Assembly: GCA_016839165.1 (NCBI GenBank)
Contig: CP069300.1
Location: 1,860,001-1,924,000 of the forward strand
Length of the DNA: 64,000 bases
From: Bradyrhizobium sp. PSBB068
GTDB taxonomy: Bacteria > Pseudomonadota > Alphaproteobacteria > Rhizobiales > Xanthobacteraceae
Direction: 5' to 3'
Under the pieces are notes generated by a model. That model searched no databases, was not told the origin of the DNA, and worked only from the letters and a program-made list of their open reading frames with translations. Position numbers and translations under genes: made by a program. Every line of letters starts with the position of its first letter. The first letter of the stretch is position 1. Positions 43,901 to 52,145 of this stretch are shown here, one piece after another.

Positions 43901-45321
43901 CGTCGACATCAGCCAGGGTGACCGGCACCGCGACGCTGGCCGGCTCGGTCGGCGCCAGCGTTGCCGCCGGCAGCACGATCGCCAGGCAATACACCATCCT
44001 GTCGGCGGCCGGCGGCCGCAGCGGCACCTTCGCCGGCGTCGATTCGACCGGGCTGCCGTCGGGTCTGGTCGCAACGCTCGGCTATGACGCGAACAATGCC
44101 TATCTCAACTTCGCGCTCGATTACGGCGCAACATCGAAGCTCAACGTCAATCAGGGCAATGTCGCCACCACGCTGCAGAATTTCTTCAATGCCAATGGCG
44201 GGATCAACTTGATGTATGCCGGGCTGTCGCCGAATGGCCTGACGCAGGCCTCGGGCGAGGGTGCGACCGGATCGCAACAAGCGACGTTCAACGCAATGAA
44301 CCTGTTCCTCGGGCTGCTGGCCGATCCGTTCGTCGCTGGGCGCGATGGCGGTGTCGGTGGGGGCGCCGTGCCGTTCGCCGAGGAGAGCGCAACGTTGGCC
44401 TATGCGGCGCGCAGCACCGAGCCGCGCGATGCGCTGGCCGCCATCTATGCCAAGGCGCCGCCGCCGCAACTCGATTTCGCGCAGCGCTGGAGCGTCTGGG
44501 CGGCCGGCTATGGCGGCTCGCAGAGCACCAGCGGCAATGCGGTGCTGGGTTCCAACAACACGACGAGCAGCGTCTATGGCACCGCGGTCGGCGCCGACTA
44601 TCGCTTCTCGCCGAACACGATCGCCGGTGTTGCTCTCGCCGGCGGCGGCACCAGCTTCGCCACCAACGGTCTCGGCTGGGGCCGCTCCGACCTGTTCCAG
44701 GCTGGCGCCTTCCTGCGCCACAACATCGGTGCCGCCTATCTCAGTGCGGCACTCGCCTATGGCTGGCAGGACATCACGACCGACCGCGTCGTCACTGCCG
44801 CGGGCACCGATCGTCTGCGCGCCAACTTCAATGCCAATGCGTGGTCGGGCCGGCTCGAAGGCGGCTATCGGTACGTGACGCCGTGGCTGGGGCTGACGCC
44901 GTACGCGGCCGCCCAGTTCACCAGCTTCGAGCTGCCGGCCTATGCGGAGAGTGTGGTCTCCGGCGGCGGCGCCTTCGCGCTGAACTATGCGGGCAAGAGC
45001 GTCACCGATGTCAGGAGCGAGCTCGGCCTGCGCACCGACAAATCCTTCGCGGTGGATGGCGGCCTCATGACGCTGCGCGGCCGCGTCGCCTGGGCGCACG
45101 ACTTCAACCCGAGCCGCAGCGCCGCGGCCGTGTTCCAGGCGCTGCCCGGCTCGGCGTTTGTGGTCAACGGCGCGGCGCAGGCCAGCGAGGCCGCGCTGAC
45201 CACGGCTGCGCTCGAGATGCGGTGGCGCAACGGCTGGTCGGTGGGGGCGACCTTCGAAGGCGAGTTCTCCAGCGTGACCCAGTCCTACGCCGGCAAGGGT
45301 GTTATGCGCTATACGTGGTGA
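40972..45321 (+). CDS. Autotransporter (type Va) with Gly-rich passenger and beta-barrel
   Basis: 1449 residues. Signal peptide about 1-33 (WLMAAVILSAGLLAVPALAQ). Residues 34-290 are extremely Gly-rich with GGxGG repeats. Residues 290-1050 are beta-helical with autotransporter-associated strand repeats (TLVLSGANTYTGGTT near 463-477, TLTLSGVTTYTGTT). The autotransporter barrel occupies about 1165-1449 and ends in an aromatic residue (RYTW). Two exact 21-residue units lie side by side near residues 741-782. All mature cysteines occur as four close pairs: C73/C75, C483/C487, C593/C595 and C870/C872. Predicted surface adhesin or biofilm protein. The barrel inserts in the outer membrane through BAM. 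A standard T5a length; no protease motif seen. Confidence 0.93.
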   Translation: MPEWGCARIRLQGWLMAAVILSAGLLAVPALAQNGGVGGEGDFQSTGQYGGAGGAPGVNGGVGGDGGAPNRSCVCTGGGGGGGAAGAAGGAGGPGGNNASPAGGAGGAAGQDGVAGTSGGSTASGGGGGGGGLNGASSAALNNAGILTGGNGGKGGDGGVNASMPSNQVAGGGGGGGAGGAAVVITGAGTHSNSGSITGGNGGAGGAGDVGGSGGDGGTGIVVTSPGVTIRNSGSISGGAGGSGGAQVSDVYSNQGEPSTGGTRGRPGAAGTGGSGIVGGGLTIINSGTITGGGGPGVQGNAIGFTGGANTLTSSGGALSGNLGIANGVGASLTFLQTSAAGATGDVTISRITGLTGGATDASVAVKLDGGRSLIITGASTYTGGTSVSDGSRLVLRNSNALGSGTLTMGETLAGLTKLMLDGNGINIANRVVINSDPVITVATGTTNTMSGPISGAGDIVLNGGGTLVLSGANTYTGGTTICGTACGIAGGSSVLQVGVDTVGTPGAIVSSAIGTGLLTFDGGTLQAGGNYTIANNAQINATGGTIDANGYTFTYSGNISGAGGLSVLGASAFLGRVVLTGSNTYAGGTTICSCATLQLGDASHTASIVGEVTVNGRFEIVNANTAGITKIVNDGSIGFGSTTFHNSTTASTAVIVNRNYGATVFRDSSTAGNSTITNGNNGGSQFFEFSSAASAKITTSATGYLAFFQNSTAANAAIDNSGLTYFGTSNFSSTEAPTAGNATITNRSGGSLIFDAYATAGNATITNRSGGSLIFDAYATAGNATITTASGASVKFFGNSTGGNAQFITQGTGYVDFGGSLGPNGDGRITAGSIAGSGIYYIGGGNTLTVGGNNLSTNVSGVIADVDPCGCGPAGPANLEKTGSGTLTLSGVTTYTGTTVVNGGVLQIDGSIVSSSSVTVNSGGALTGIGTVGNTTIASGGILLPGNAVPGTFLNVAGNLAFQSGALYLVGLNSTASTSARVTGTATLAGSVGASVAAGSTIARQYTILSAAGGRSGTFAGVDSTGLPSGLVATLGYDANNAYLNFALDYGATSKLNVNQGNVATTLQNFFNANGGINLMYAGLSPNGLTQASGEGATGSQQATFNAMNLFLGLLADPFVAGRDGGVGGGAVPFAEESATLAYAARSTEPRDALAAIYAKAPPPQLDFAQRWSVWAAGYGGSQSTSGNAVLGSNNTTSSVYGTAVGADYRFSPNTIAGVALAGGGTSFATNGLGWGRSDLFQAGAFLRHNIGAAYLSAALAYGWQDITTDRVVTAAGTDRLRANFNANAWSGRLEGGYRYVTPWLGLTPYAAAQFTSFELPAYAESVVSGGGAFALNYAGKSVTDVRSELGLRTDKSFAVDGGLMTLRGRVAWAHDFNPSRSAAAVFQALPGSAFVVNGAAQASEAALTTAALEMRWRNGWSVGATFEGEFSSVTQSYAGKGVMRYTW
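43192..43317 (+). repeat. Two tandem 63-base units inside the autotransporter gene
   Basis: Units begin at 43192 and 43255 and encode the same 21 residues (GNATITNRSGG then SLIFDAYATA); they differ at only two third positions (TATGCA versus TACGCG). A third, diverged unit starts at 43318 (GNATITTASG). Near-identity at the DNA level points to a recent duplication. Confidence 0.9.
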
Positions 45322-45353
45322 CCCTCCATGCTATAGCGTCCTGCAACGAAAGC

Positions 45354-45378
45354 CTGATGCGGATTTGATCCGCGTCAG
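45354..45378. terminator. Hairpin downstream of the autotransporter gene
   Basis: CTGATGCGGA and TCCGCGTCAG form a 10-base stem with one G-T wobble and a TTTGA loop, 33 bases after the autotransporter stop. The sequence around it, including GCGTCAGCGCATTTCGCG, also resembles known Bradyrhizobium repeat text, so it may be a repeat fragment used as a terminator. Confidence 0.5.
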
Positions 45379-45439
45379 CGCATTTCGCGGGACGAAATAC
45401 GCATCAAAATGAGTGGGACAAAACCCACGCGGAGGAAAC

Positions 45440-46522
45440 ATGCGCGCAGCGATCTTCAGAAACGGCGAGATTGTCGTCGATCAGATGCCGGAGCCGAAGC
45501 CGGGCGCCGGCCAGGTGCTGGTCAAATCGCTCGCCTGCGGCATCTGCGGTTCCGATCTGCACGCGCGCAAGCATGCCCACCGCATGGTGGAGCTGAGCAA
45601 GTTCCTGCCCGGCCGCACGCCGATGGACCTGTCCCGGGACGTCGTGTTCGGCCACGAGTTCTGCTGCGAGATTCTCGATTATGGTCCGGGCACCACGCGC
45701 AAGCTGAAGCCCGGCACGCGGGTCTGCTCGCTGCCGGCGCTGCTGACGCCGGAGGGCCCGAAGGGCGTCGGCTATTCCAACGATTATCCTGGGGCCTATG
45801 CCGAGCAGATGCTGCTCAGCGAGCCGCTGCTGCTTGAAGTGCCGAACGGGCTTGCCGCCGAGCACGCCGCGCTCACCGAGCCACTGGCGGTCGGTGTGCA
45901 TGCGGTGGCGATGGCCGGCATCAAGGGCGGCGAGGTGCCGCTGGTGATCGGCTGCGGGCCGGTTGGGCTCGCAGTGATCGCGGCGTTGAAGATCAGGGGG
46001 CTCGGCCCGATCGTCGCTGCGGATTATTCGCCGGCGCGGCGGCTGCTTGCCGAGAAGATGGGCGCCGATGTCGTGGTCGATCCGGCGAAGACGCAGCCCT
46101 ATGCGAGCTGGGCCGAGCACGCCCAGATGTCCGAAGCCGAGAAGGCCGCGCGGCCGCCGATGCAGGCGCTGCTGCCGCCGCTGAAGCCCGCGCTGATCTT
46201 CGAATGCGTCGGCGTGCCCGGCGTGCTGCAGCAGGTGTTCGAGGGCGCGCCGCGCAGCGCCCGCGTCGTCGTGGTCGGCGTCTGCATGGAGACCGACAAG
46301 TCCGAACCGATGCTCGGCATCATCAAGGAGCTCAACGTCCAGTACGTGCTCGGCTACACGCCCGAGGAGTTCGCCTATTCGCTGCGCCTGATCGCTGAAG
46401 GCCAGGTCGATGCCGCCTCGCTGGTCACCGGCCGCGTCGGCATCGACGGCGTCGCGCAGGCCTTTGCCGATCTCGCCAATCCCGAGGCCCATACCAAGAT
46501 CCTGGTCGAGCCGTGGCGTTGA
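45440..46522 (+). CDS. Medium-chain dehydrogenase without structural zinc lobe
   Basis: 360 residues from the ATG at 45440, directly after GGAGGAAAC. Zinc-dependent MDR family: catalytic zinc ligands in CGICGSD (C34 region) and GHEF. The four-cysteine structural zinc loop is absent; the region instead reads LPALLTPEGPKGVGYSND, as in sorbitol, threonine or glutathione-independent types. Cofactor loop is VIGCGPVGLAV. Probably oxidises a polyol or hydroxy-acid. An SDR gene follows 84 bases later on the same strand and may work in the same pathway. Confidence 0.87.
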   Translation: MRAAIFRNGEIVVDQMPEPKPGAGQVLVKSLACGICGSDLHARKHAHRMVELSKFLPGRTPMDLSRDVVFGHEFCCEILDYGPGTTRKLKPGTRVCSLPALLTPEGPKGVGYSNDYPGAYAEQMLLSEPLLLEVPNGLAAEHAALTEPLAVGVHAVAMAGIKGGEVPLVIGCGPVGLAVIAALKIRGLGPIVAADYSPARRLLAEKMGADVVVDPAKTQPYASWAEHAQMSEAEKAARPPMQALLPPLKPALIFECVGVPGVLQQVFEGAPRSARVVVVGVCMETDKSEPMLGIIKELNVQYVLGYTPEEFAYSLRLIAEGQVDAASLVTGRVGIDGVAQAFADLANPEAHTKILVEPWR

Positions 46523-46605
46523 ACTGAAGGTGGCGGCGCGGTTTGCATTTCGCGGCACCGAACCTATAGTTCGCTGTCCTCGGAAGTACTGACAGCACCT
46601 ATCTC

Positions 46606-47364
46606 ATGCGCGTTTCAATCATCACGGGAGGCGGCTCCGGCATCGGTGCTGCGGTCGCGCGCCGGCTCGCCGGCCCCGATCAATCCCTGATGCTGCACGG
46701 CCAAGGCGCTGACGCCGCTGGCCTTGCCCGGCTGAATGCGGTTGCCGAGCAATGCCGCGCCAAAGGCGCCAAGGTCGAGATCCAGACCGGCGATCTCGCC
46801 GCGGCCGGTGCCGGCGCCGCGCTGGTCGAGGCAGCGCGCGCCGCGTTCGGGCCGATCGACAGCATCGTGCACGCCGCGGGCTTTGCCGACCGCCGCGAAT
46901 TCGCTAGCCTGCCGCGCGCGGCGCTGGAGCGCGCCTTCGCCGTGATGGCAGCGGCCTTCCACGAGATCGCTGCCGCCGCGCTGGCCGACCTCACGCGCAG
47001 CGCGCAAGGCCGCGTCGTCGCGGTCTCCAGTTTCGGGCCGCATCGCTTCGTGCCGGGAGCCACCTATCCGGGATCGGCCGCGGCGAAGGCCGCGCTCGAA
47101 GTGCTGGTGAAGTCCCTGGCGATCGAACTCGCTGTATCAGGCGCCACATCCAATGCCGTGATGCCCGGCTATACGCGCAAGGACCCCGGCCTGCTCGGCG
47201 CGCTCGATACCGCGACCTGGGATCGCGTCGCGAAAGCCAATCCGATGCAGCGGCTGGCCGAGCCCGACGAGGTCGCCGCCGTCGTCGCCTTCCTGCTGTC
47301 GTCGGACGCTGCCCACGTCACCGGCGCGACGCTGCCGGTCGATGGCGGGCTCACCCTGATGTAA
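46606..47364 (+). CDS. Short-chain dehydrogenase/reductase with atypical Tyr-Lys spacing
   Basis: 252 residues, classical SDR size. Cofactor motif TGGGSGIG (residues 7-14), an HAAG element (90-93), active-site serine in VAVSSFG, and C-terminal PVDGGLTLM. The catalytic pair is unusual: the expected Y-x3-K is replaced by TYPGSAAAKAAL, where the tyrosine is seven residues before the lysine. The upstream spacing from the serine places the tyrosine correctly, so a three-residue insertion is the simplest reading. Substrate unknown. Likely co-transcribed with the preceding dehydrogenase. Confidence 0.88.
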   Translation: MRVSIITGGGSGIGAAVARRLAGPDQSLMLHGQGADAAGLARLNAVAEQCRAKGAKVEIQTGDLAAAGAGAALVEAARAAFGPIDSIVHAAGFADRREFASLPRAALERAFAVMAAAFHEIAAAALADLTRSAQGRVVAVSSFGPHRFVPGATYPGSAAAKAALEVLVKSLAIELAVSGATSNAVMPGYTRKDPGLLGALDTATWDRVAKANPMQRLAEPDEVAAVVAFLLSSDAAHVTGATLPVDGGLTLM

Positions 47365-47475
47365 CGGCACAATGGTCGGCGTCGTCGTGCCGGCATATCG
47401 CGTGACTCGCGCGAGGCCGCCTGCGATGCTGGGGCCGCAAGGTCAGCACACGCCGCGCGGCAACAGAGGGGCAGG

Positions 47476-48144
47476 ATGAACTACGTCTGGGATTTCGGGA
47501 TCCTCGCCAAGTACAGCCATCTGTTCTGGCTCGGGCTCGGCTGGACCATTGCTTACACGATCGGCACCATCATCCTGGGCACCTTGATCGGTCTGATCGT
47601 CGGCATGCTGCGGCTGCGGCGCATTCCCGTGATCGACTGGCTGCTGATCGCCTATATCGAATTGTTCCGTTGCACGCCGCTGCTGGTGCAGATCATCTGG
47701 TTCTACTACGCCTTTCCGGTCGTGATCGGCGTCAACATCCCGGCGCATGTCGCGGCCGTCAGCGTGCTGTCGCTCTATGGCGGCGCATTCTATGCCGAGA
47801 TCGTGCGCGGCTCGATCGAGAGCGTGCCGGTCGGGCAGTGGGACGCGGCGAAGGCGCTCGGCTTTCGCGGCTGGCGCCTGATGCGGCTCGTGATCCTGCC
47901 GCAGGCGCTGAAGCCGATGATGGCGCCCTATGTCAACCAGTCGGTGACGCAGCTCAAGAACACCTCGCTGGTCTCGATCATTGCGGTGCCCGATCTGGTC
48001 TACAACGCGACGCTGATCAACGCCGACACCTATCGGCCGCTCGAGGTCTACACCATCGTCGCGCTGATCTACTTTGCGATCCTGTTCCCGTCGACGCTGG
48101 TGGCGCGCCGGCTGGAGCGCGGGCTGACCTACGACAAGGTGTGA
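47476..48144 (+). CDS. Polar amino acid ABC transporter permease, HisM/GlnP family
   Basis: 222 residues with about five membrane spans. The family N-terminus (FWLGLGWTIAYTIGTI), the YIELFRCTPLLVQIIWFY segment (54-71) and the coupling loop around GQWDAAKALGFRGWRLM (near 119-135) are typical. It should import a polar amino acid with a periplasmic binding protein. The candidate binding protein is convergent at 48325-49203. No ATPase or second permease is in this window, so the system is incomplete here. Confidence 0.92.
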   Translation: MNYVWDFGILAKYSHLFWLGLGWTIAYTIGTIILGTLIGLIVGMLRLRRIPVIDWLLIAYIELFRCTPLLVQIIWFYYAFPVVIGVNIPAHVAAVSVLSLYGGAFYAEIVRGSIESVPVGQWDAAKALGFRGWRLMRLVILPQALKPMMAPYVNQSVTQLKNTSLVSIIAVPDLVYNATLINADTYRPLEVYTIVALIYFAILFPSTLVARRLERGLTYDKV

Positions 48145-48151
48145 TCTGTCT

Positions 48152-48290
48152 TACCTCTCCCCCTGTGGGAGAGGTCGGATCGCATGCAGCGAAGCGGAAT
48201 GCGATCCGGGTGAGGGGGCACGCTCTCTCGTAGGACCTGAGACCCCTCACCCGGCGCTTCGCGCCGACCTCTCCCGTAGGGAGAGGTGAA
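48152..48290. repeat. Mosaic intergenic repeat of nested inverted elements
   Basis: Four inverted pairs are visible. The outer hairpins are ACCTCTCCC-N5-GGGAGAGGT (48153-48175) and ACCTCTCCC-N3-GGGAGAGGT (48267-48287). Between them lie GGATCGCAT/ATGCGATCC (48177-48185 with 48199-48207) and GGGTGAGGGG/CCCCTCACCC (48208-48217 with 48243-48252). It fills the gap between convergent genes and resembles a rhizobial intergenic mosaic element family. Probable bidirectional terminator. Confidence 0.88.
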
Positions 48291-48324
48291 GGGACCGAGC
48301 CCCAAACCGAACCACGCCAGAGCC

Positions 48325-49203
48325 TCAGATATTCAGCTCCACCGGGACGTCCTCCGCCTTGACGCCGGCAAGTCCAAGGCCCTTGACGAACCATTCGCGC
48401 ATCTGGCCGATGCCGCGGTTGTAGTCGATCCACACCGAGAGGAAATCGCGCCAGCGCTTGTCCTGCTCGCGCCGCACCGCCGTGCCGCTCGCGATCGTCA
48501 CCGACGGTGAGGTCAGGATCTTGTAGGTGCCCAGGTTCGGGTTCTTGGCGATCGCGGTCAGCCCGAGCACCAGCGCGTTGACTACGCAATCGACGCGGCC
48601 CGACGACATTTCCAGCATCACCTCGTCGCGCGACTTCAGCGACTTGATGGTGGCGTTCGGCGCAAAGCGCCGCGCCACCGCCTCATTGGCCGAGCCGACG
48701 TCGACTGCGATCTTGACCTCCGGCTTGTTGATGTCGGCCCAGGTTTTTGCCTCCAGCCCCTTCTTCAGCATCGCGCCGAACGGATGCGGGAACACCAGGT
48801 TGGTGAAATCGACCACCAGTGCGCGCTGCGGCGTCGGGTTGAGCGCGAAGCCGAGGTCGATCTTGTTGGCCTGCAGATCCAGAATCGAATTGCCGTAGGT
48901 CGACTCGACATATTCCAGCTTGACGTCGAGCAGTTTCGCGAGGTCGTTGGCCATCTCGATCGAGAAGCCGGACCAGGTGCCGGTGGCGAGATCCTTGTTG
49001 AAATAGGGCAGCTCGCCGGGCAGCACCGCGATCCGCAGCACCTTGGTGGCGCGGATGCGATCCAGCGTGTTGTCGGCTTGGGCTTGCGCTGCGGCCGGGG
49101 TTGCCATCGCGGCCGCGAGCGCCACGCCGCTGCCGATCCCGAGCGCATAGCGCAGCGCGTCGCGGCGATCTTCGGAAATCTTCACATCGTCGGATTGAGT
49201 CAA
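48325..49203 (-). CDS. Polar amino acid ABC transporter substrate-binding protein
   Basis: 292 residues, type 2 periplasmic binding fold (SBP_bac_3). The N-terminus has DRRDALRYALGIGSG (12-26), a twin-arginine-like lead with weak consensus, and a likely cleavage near AAAQAQA (about 40). Mature landmarks are LRIAVLPGELPYFNKDLATG, then GFSIEMANDLAKLL and the VGSANEAVARRFAP lobe. It probably partners the HisM/GlnP-type permease convergent with it. Ligand unknown. Confidence 0.9.
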   Translation of the reverse strand: MTQSDDVKISEDRRDALRYALGIGSGVALAAAMATPAAAQAQADNTLDRIRATKVLRIAVLPGELPYFNKDLATGTWSGFSIEMANDLAKLLDVKLEYVESTYGNSILDLQANKIDLGFALNPTPQRALVVDFTNLVFPHPFGAMLKKGLEAKTWADINKPEVKIAVDVGSANEAVARRFAPNATIKSLKSRDEVMLEMSSGRVDCVVNALVLGLTAIAKNPNLGTYKILTSPSVTIASGTAVRREQDKRWRDFLSVWIDYNRGIGQMREWFVKGLGLAGVKAEDVPVELNI

Positions 49204-49531
49204 GCGGGCCTCCCTGCACCAGGTCGCCGAAGCCTAGCGTCGGGTTCCTGTGCCAGCAAGGGCGCGCGCCTGCACCATTGGTAGGCGTGGCGAAGAGGAG
49301 ATGCCCATCTCTTCACCTCCCCGTTTGCGGCCTGGCTATCGCACATCGCCTGCCCTCGCCGGGGCGCACCGTCAAAAACTCGAAAACAACCCCATGCAAA
49401 GGAGCCGGCCGCGTGCCGGCAGTCGACACGTCAACTTGACATGTCGGGCAAATCAGAGGCATTATTCTATTATTCCGAAAATGCGCGATGTGCCTCCCCC
49501 CGCAAGAACGGGGAGAGGGGAAACAACGGGA
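49204..49531. other. Intergenic gap with likely repeat remnant
   Basis: 328 bases between two minus-strand genes, so it holds the promoter of the binding-protein gene and the 3' end of ppk2. From about 49340 to 49475 the text (CGTCAAAAACTCG, AACAACCCCATGCA, CAACTTGACATGTCGGGC) matches my memory of a very common degenerate Bradyrhizobium repeat. A GC-rich imperfect hairpin (49493-49518) follows the ppk2 stop. Confidence 0.45.
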
Positions 49532-50479
49532 TCAATACCGTCCCGGCACGAACATCTCCGGCGGGATCGGACCGCGGTGATAGTCGGGGTTGCGCACCCG
49601 CGGCGGCAGCACCACCGGTTGGTGGGCGACGTGCTGATAGGGGATCTGGCTCAACAGATGCGAGATGCAGTTGAGCCGGGCGCGCTTCTTGTCGACGGCA
49701 TCGACGATCCACCACGGCGAGTCCGGCAGGTGGGTGCGCTCCAGCATCGTCTCCTTGGCCTTGGTGTAGAGCTCCCAGCGGGTCCTCGCCTCGACGTCCA
49801 TCGGGCTCAGCTTCCATTGCTTCAGCGGATCCTGGATCCGCATCGAGAAGCGGAATGCCTGCTCCTCGTCGGTGATCGAGAACCAGTATTTCAGCAGGAT
49901 GGTTCCGGAGCGGATCAGCATGCGCTCGAAGTCCGGCACCGAGTTGAAGAACTCCTCATACTGCTCGTCGGTGCAGAATCCCATCACCTTCTCGACGCCG
50001 GCGCGGTTGTACCAGCTGCGGTCGAACAGCACGATCTCGCCGCCGGCCGGCAGGTGCGAGACATAGCGCTGGAAGTACCATTGCGTGCGCTCGCGCTCGT
50101 TCGGCGCCGGCAGCGCCGCGATGCGGCAGACGCGCGGGTTGAGCCGCTGGGTGATGCGCTTGATGACGCCGCCCTTGCCGGCGGAATCGCGGCCCTCAAA
50201 CAGCACGACGACCTTCTTCTTCTCGTGCTGCACCCAGTCCTGCAGCTTGACCAGCTCGCCCTGCAGCCGCAGCAATTCGCGGAAGTAGAACTTGCGGTCG
50301 ATCGACGGCTTTCCGGCTTCCCCGTCATGGTCGAGCTCGTCGAGCCTGATGTCGTCGAGTTCGAGCTCGAGTTCCTCGTCGAGATTGTCGGCCATCTCCT
50401 GATGGATGCGGGCGCGCAAGGCTTCCTCACGCAGTGCTTCCTCGTGGGCGGCTTCGTCGGTGAGGTGGGGAGCGGTCAT
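49532..50479 (-). CDS. ppk2: Polyphosphate kinase 2
   Basis: 315 residues. Transfers phosphate between inorganic polyphosphate and nucleoside diphosphates. An acidic N-terminal extension (1-60) precedes the core. Walker A is FEGRDSAGKGG (94-104), Walker B/lid VLFDRSWYNRAG (150-161), with lid arginines around LIRSGTILLKYWFSIT and the family motif DPLKQWKLSPMD. Length and motifs match one-domain class I/II PPK2 proteins; the direction (GTP/ATP synthesis or polyP synthesis) cannot be told. Divergent from the FAH-family gene. Confidence 0.94.
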   Translation of the reverse strand: MTAPHLTDEAAHEEALREEALRARIHQEMADNLDEELELELDDIRLDELDHDGEAGKPSIDRKFYFRELLRLQGELVKLQDWVQHEKKKVVVLFEGRDSAGKGGVIKRITQRLNPRVCRIAALPAPNERERTQWYFQRYVSHLPAGGEIVLFDRSWYNRAGVEKVMGFCTDEQYEEFFNSVPDFERMLIRSGTILLKYWFSITDEEQAFRFSMRIQDPLKQWKLSPMDVEARTRWELYTKAKETMLERTHLPDSPWWIVDAVDKKRARLNCISHLLSQIPYQHVAHQPVVLPPRVRNPDYHRGPIPPEMFVPGRY

Positions 50480-50626
50480 GAAGGTCCGTCTTTCAGTGTG
50501 TTAGATGGATCGACGGGAGCATTGACGGGCGATGTTACCCCTCTATGACAATGCCATGACCGCTGTCTCACGCCGGCGCCGCGGCTGTGCTAACAAGCGC
50601 CAACAACACGAAAATGGGAGATGCCG

Positions 50627-51799
50627 ATGATTTCGCTCACGCCAAAAGACGTCCTGCCGGAGGACGGCACCGCCGGCGCGCTGGTCGGACGGGTCTGGCT
50701 GCCGCAGGCGGGCGGACCGGCCGTGGTTGCGGTGCGGGCGGACGGCGTGTTCGACGTCACCGCGCGTTTCCCCACCGTGAGCGCGCTCTGCGAGGAAGCC
50801 GATCCCGCTGCCGCATTGCGCGCCACGCGCGGCGAGCGGATCGGCGATTTCGAGACGATCCTCGCCAACACGCCGCCCGACCGCCGCGACGCGACCAAGC
50901 CGCATCTGCTCGCGCCGGTCGACCTGCAGGTGCTGAAGGCCGCCGGCGTCACCTTTGCGATCTCGATGCTGGAGCGCGTGATCGAGGAGCGGGCGCGCGG
51001 CAATCCGTCCTCGGCGGAGGCGATCCGCAAGGAAGTGGTGCGCCTCGTCGGTGACGATCTCTCCAAGCTGAAGCCCGGCTCCGAGCAGGCGATGCGGCTG
51101 AAGCAGGTGCTGATCGATCAGAATGCCTGGAGCCAGTATCTGGAGGTCGGCATCGGTCCCGATGCCGAAGTGTTCACCAAGGCGCCGACACTGTCCTCGG
51201 TCGGCACCGGCATGGATGCCGGGCTGCATCCGAAGTCGACCTGGAACAATCCCGAGCCGGAGGTCGTGCTCGTCGTCTCCGGCGCCGGCAAGATCGTCGG
51301 CGCCGCGCTCGGCAACGACGTCAATCTGCGCGACTTCGAGGGCCGCTCGGCGCTGCTGCTGTCGAAGGCCAAGGACAACAATGCCTCCTGCGCCATCGGT
51401 CCGCTGCTGCGGCTGTTCGATCAGACGTTCTCGCTCGACGACGTCAGGAAGATGGATGTCGGCCTGACCGTGACCGGCACCGATGGCTTCGTGCTCGAGG
51501 GCCATTCCTCGATCTCCAAGATCAGCCGCGACCCGACCGATCTGGTCGCGCAAACCATCGGCCCCGTGCATCAATATCCCGACGGCTTTGCGCTGTTCCT
51601 CGGCACGATGTTCGCGCCGGTGAAGGACCGCGACGCCAAGGGCGAGGGCTTCACCCACAAGCGCGACGACATCGTCACCATCGCGGCGCCTCAGCTCGGC
51701 AAGCTCGTCAACCGCATGCGCGGCAGCGACGAATGCGAGCCGTGGACGTTCGGCGTCGGTGCGTTGATGAAGAACCTGGCGCAGCGCAAGGTGCTGTGA
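50627..51799 (+). CDS. Fumarylacetoacetate hydrolase family protein
   Basis: 390 residues from the ATG at 50627, which is six bases after GGGAG; an ATG two codons earlier abuts that site. FAH-fold proteins hydrolyse or decarboxylate beta-diketo or oxo acids with a divalent metal. The C-terminal FAH fold (about 100-390) has EPEVVLVVSGAGK (metal ligand glutamates) and the LSKAKDNNASCAIGPLL segment. The N-terminal 90 residues are a family-typical beta-rich domain. This long form occurs next to sugar-acid genes in rhizobia, but its neighbours here do not tell the substrate. Confidence 0.88.
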   Translation: MISLTPKDVLPEDGTAGALVGRVWLPQAGGPAVVAVRADGVFDVTARFPTVSALCEEADPAAALRATRGERIGDFETILANTPPDRRDATKPHLLAPVDLQVLKAAGVTFAISMLERVIEERARGNPSSAEAIRKEVVRLVGDDLSKLKPGSEQAMRLKQVLIDQNAWSQYLEVGIGPDAEVFTKAPTLSSVGTGMDAGLHPKSTWNNPEPEVVLVVSGAGKIVGAALGNDVNLRDFEGRSALLLSKAKDNNASCAIGPLLRLFDQTFSLDDVRKMDVGLTVTGTDGFVLEGHSSISKISRDPTDLVAQTIGPVHQYPDGFALFLGTMFAPVKDRDAKGEGFTHKRDDIVTIAAPQLGKLVNRMRGSDECEPWTFGVGALMKNLAQRKVL

Positions 51800-52145
51800 T
51801 GCCGCTGTAGCTGCGTAGGATGAGTTTCGCTGCGCTCTACACATCTTACGCACTGCGGATGTGCGCGAACTGCGGCCCGATCACGGGCTTCTGGGTGTGA
51901 TCCGCCTTGTCATGTGGTACCCCGCGCCGGTCGATAACGTGCTAGCGTTAGCCGCAGCCGCCGGCGTTCTCGAACATGTTCAGAAACCTGTGCGGCAGAA
52001 CGATCGCGCGCCGCAACTTCAGCGCGCGCAGATGCGCGAAATTCAGAGCGACCGCTTGTCGCGCCCTTATGTGATCCAGTTCATCCTCGTTCGCGCTGAT
52101 CCGCTTCAGCATGGTGGCTCGACGCGAACAGAAGGAGTCGCGGAC
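51800..52145. other. Intergenic gap, hairpin repeat near its start
   Basis: 346 bases. At 51815-51852, CGTAGGATG and CATCTTACG form an imperfect inverted repeat, probably a degraded dispersed repeat that could end the FAH-family transcript. The rest has open frames in several phases without start signals and no recognisable feature, apart from AAGGAG just before the small gene at 52146. Confidence 0.45.

Noticed and set aside
49437..49466. TTGACA followed 18 bases later by CATTAT, resembling a sigma-70 promoter on the plus strand
   Set aside because: It lies within probable repeat sequence and faces the 3' end of the minus-strand ppk2 gene with nothing to express downstream.
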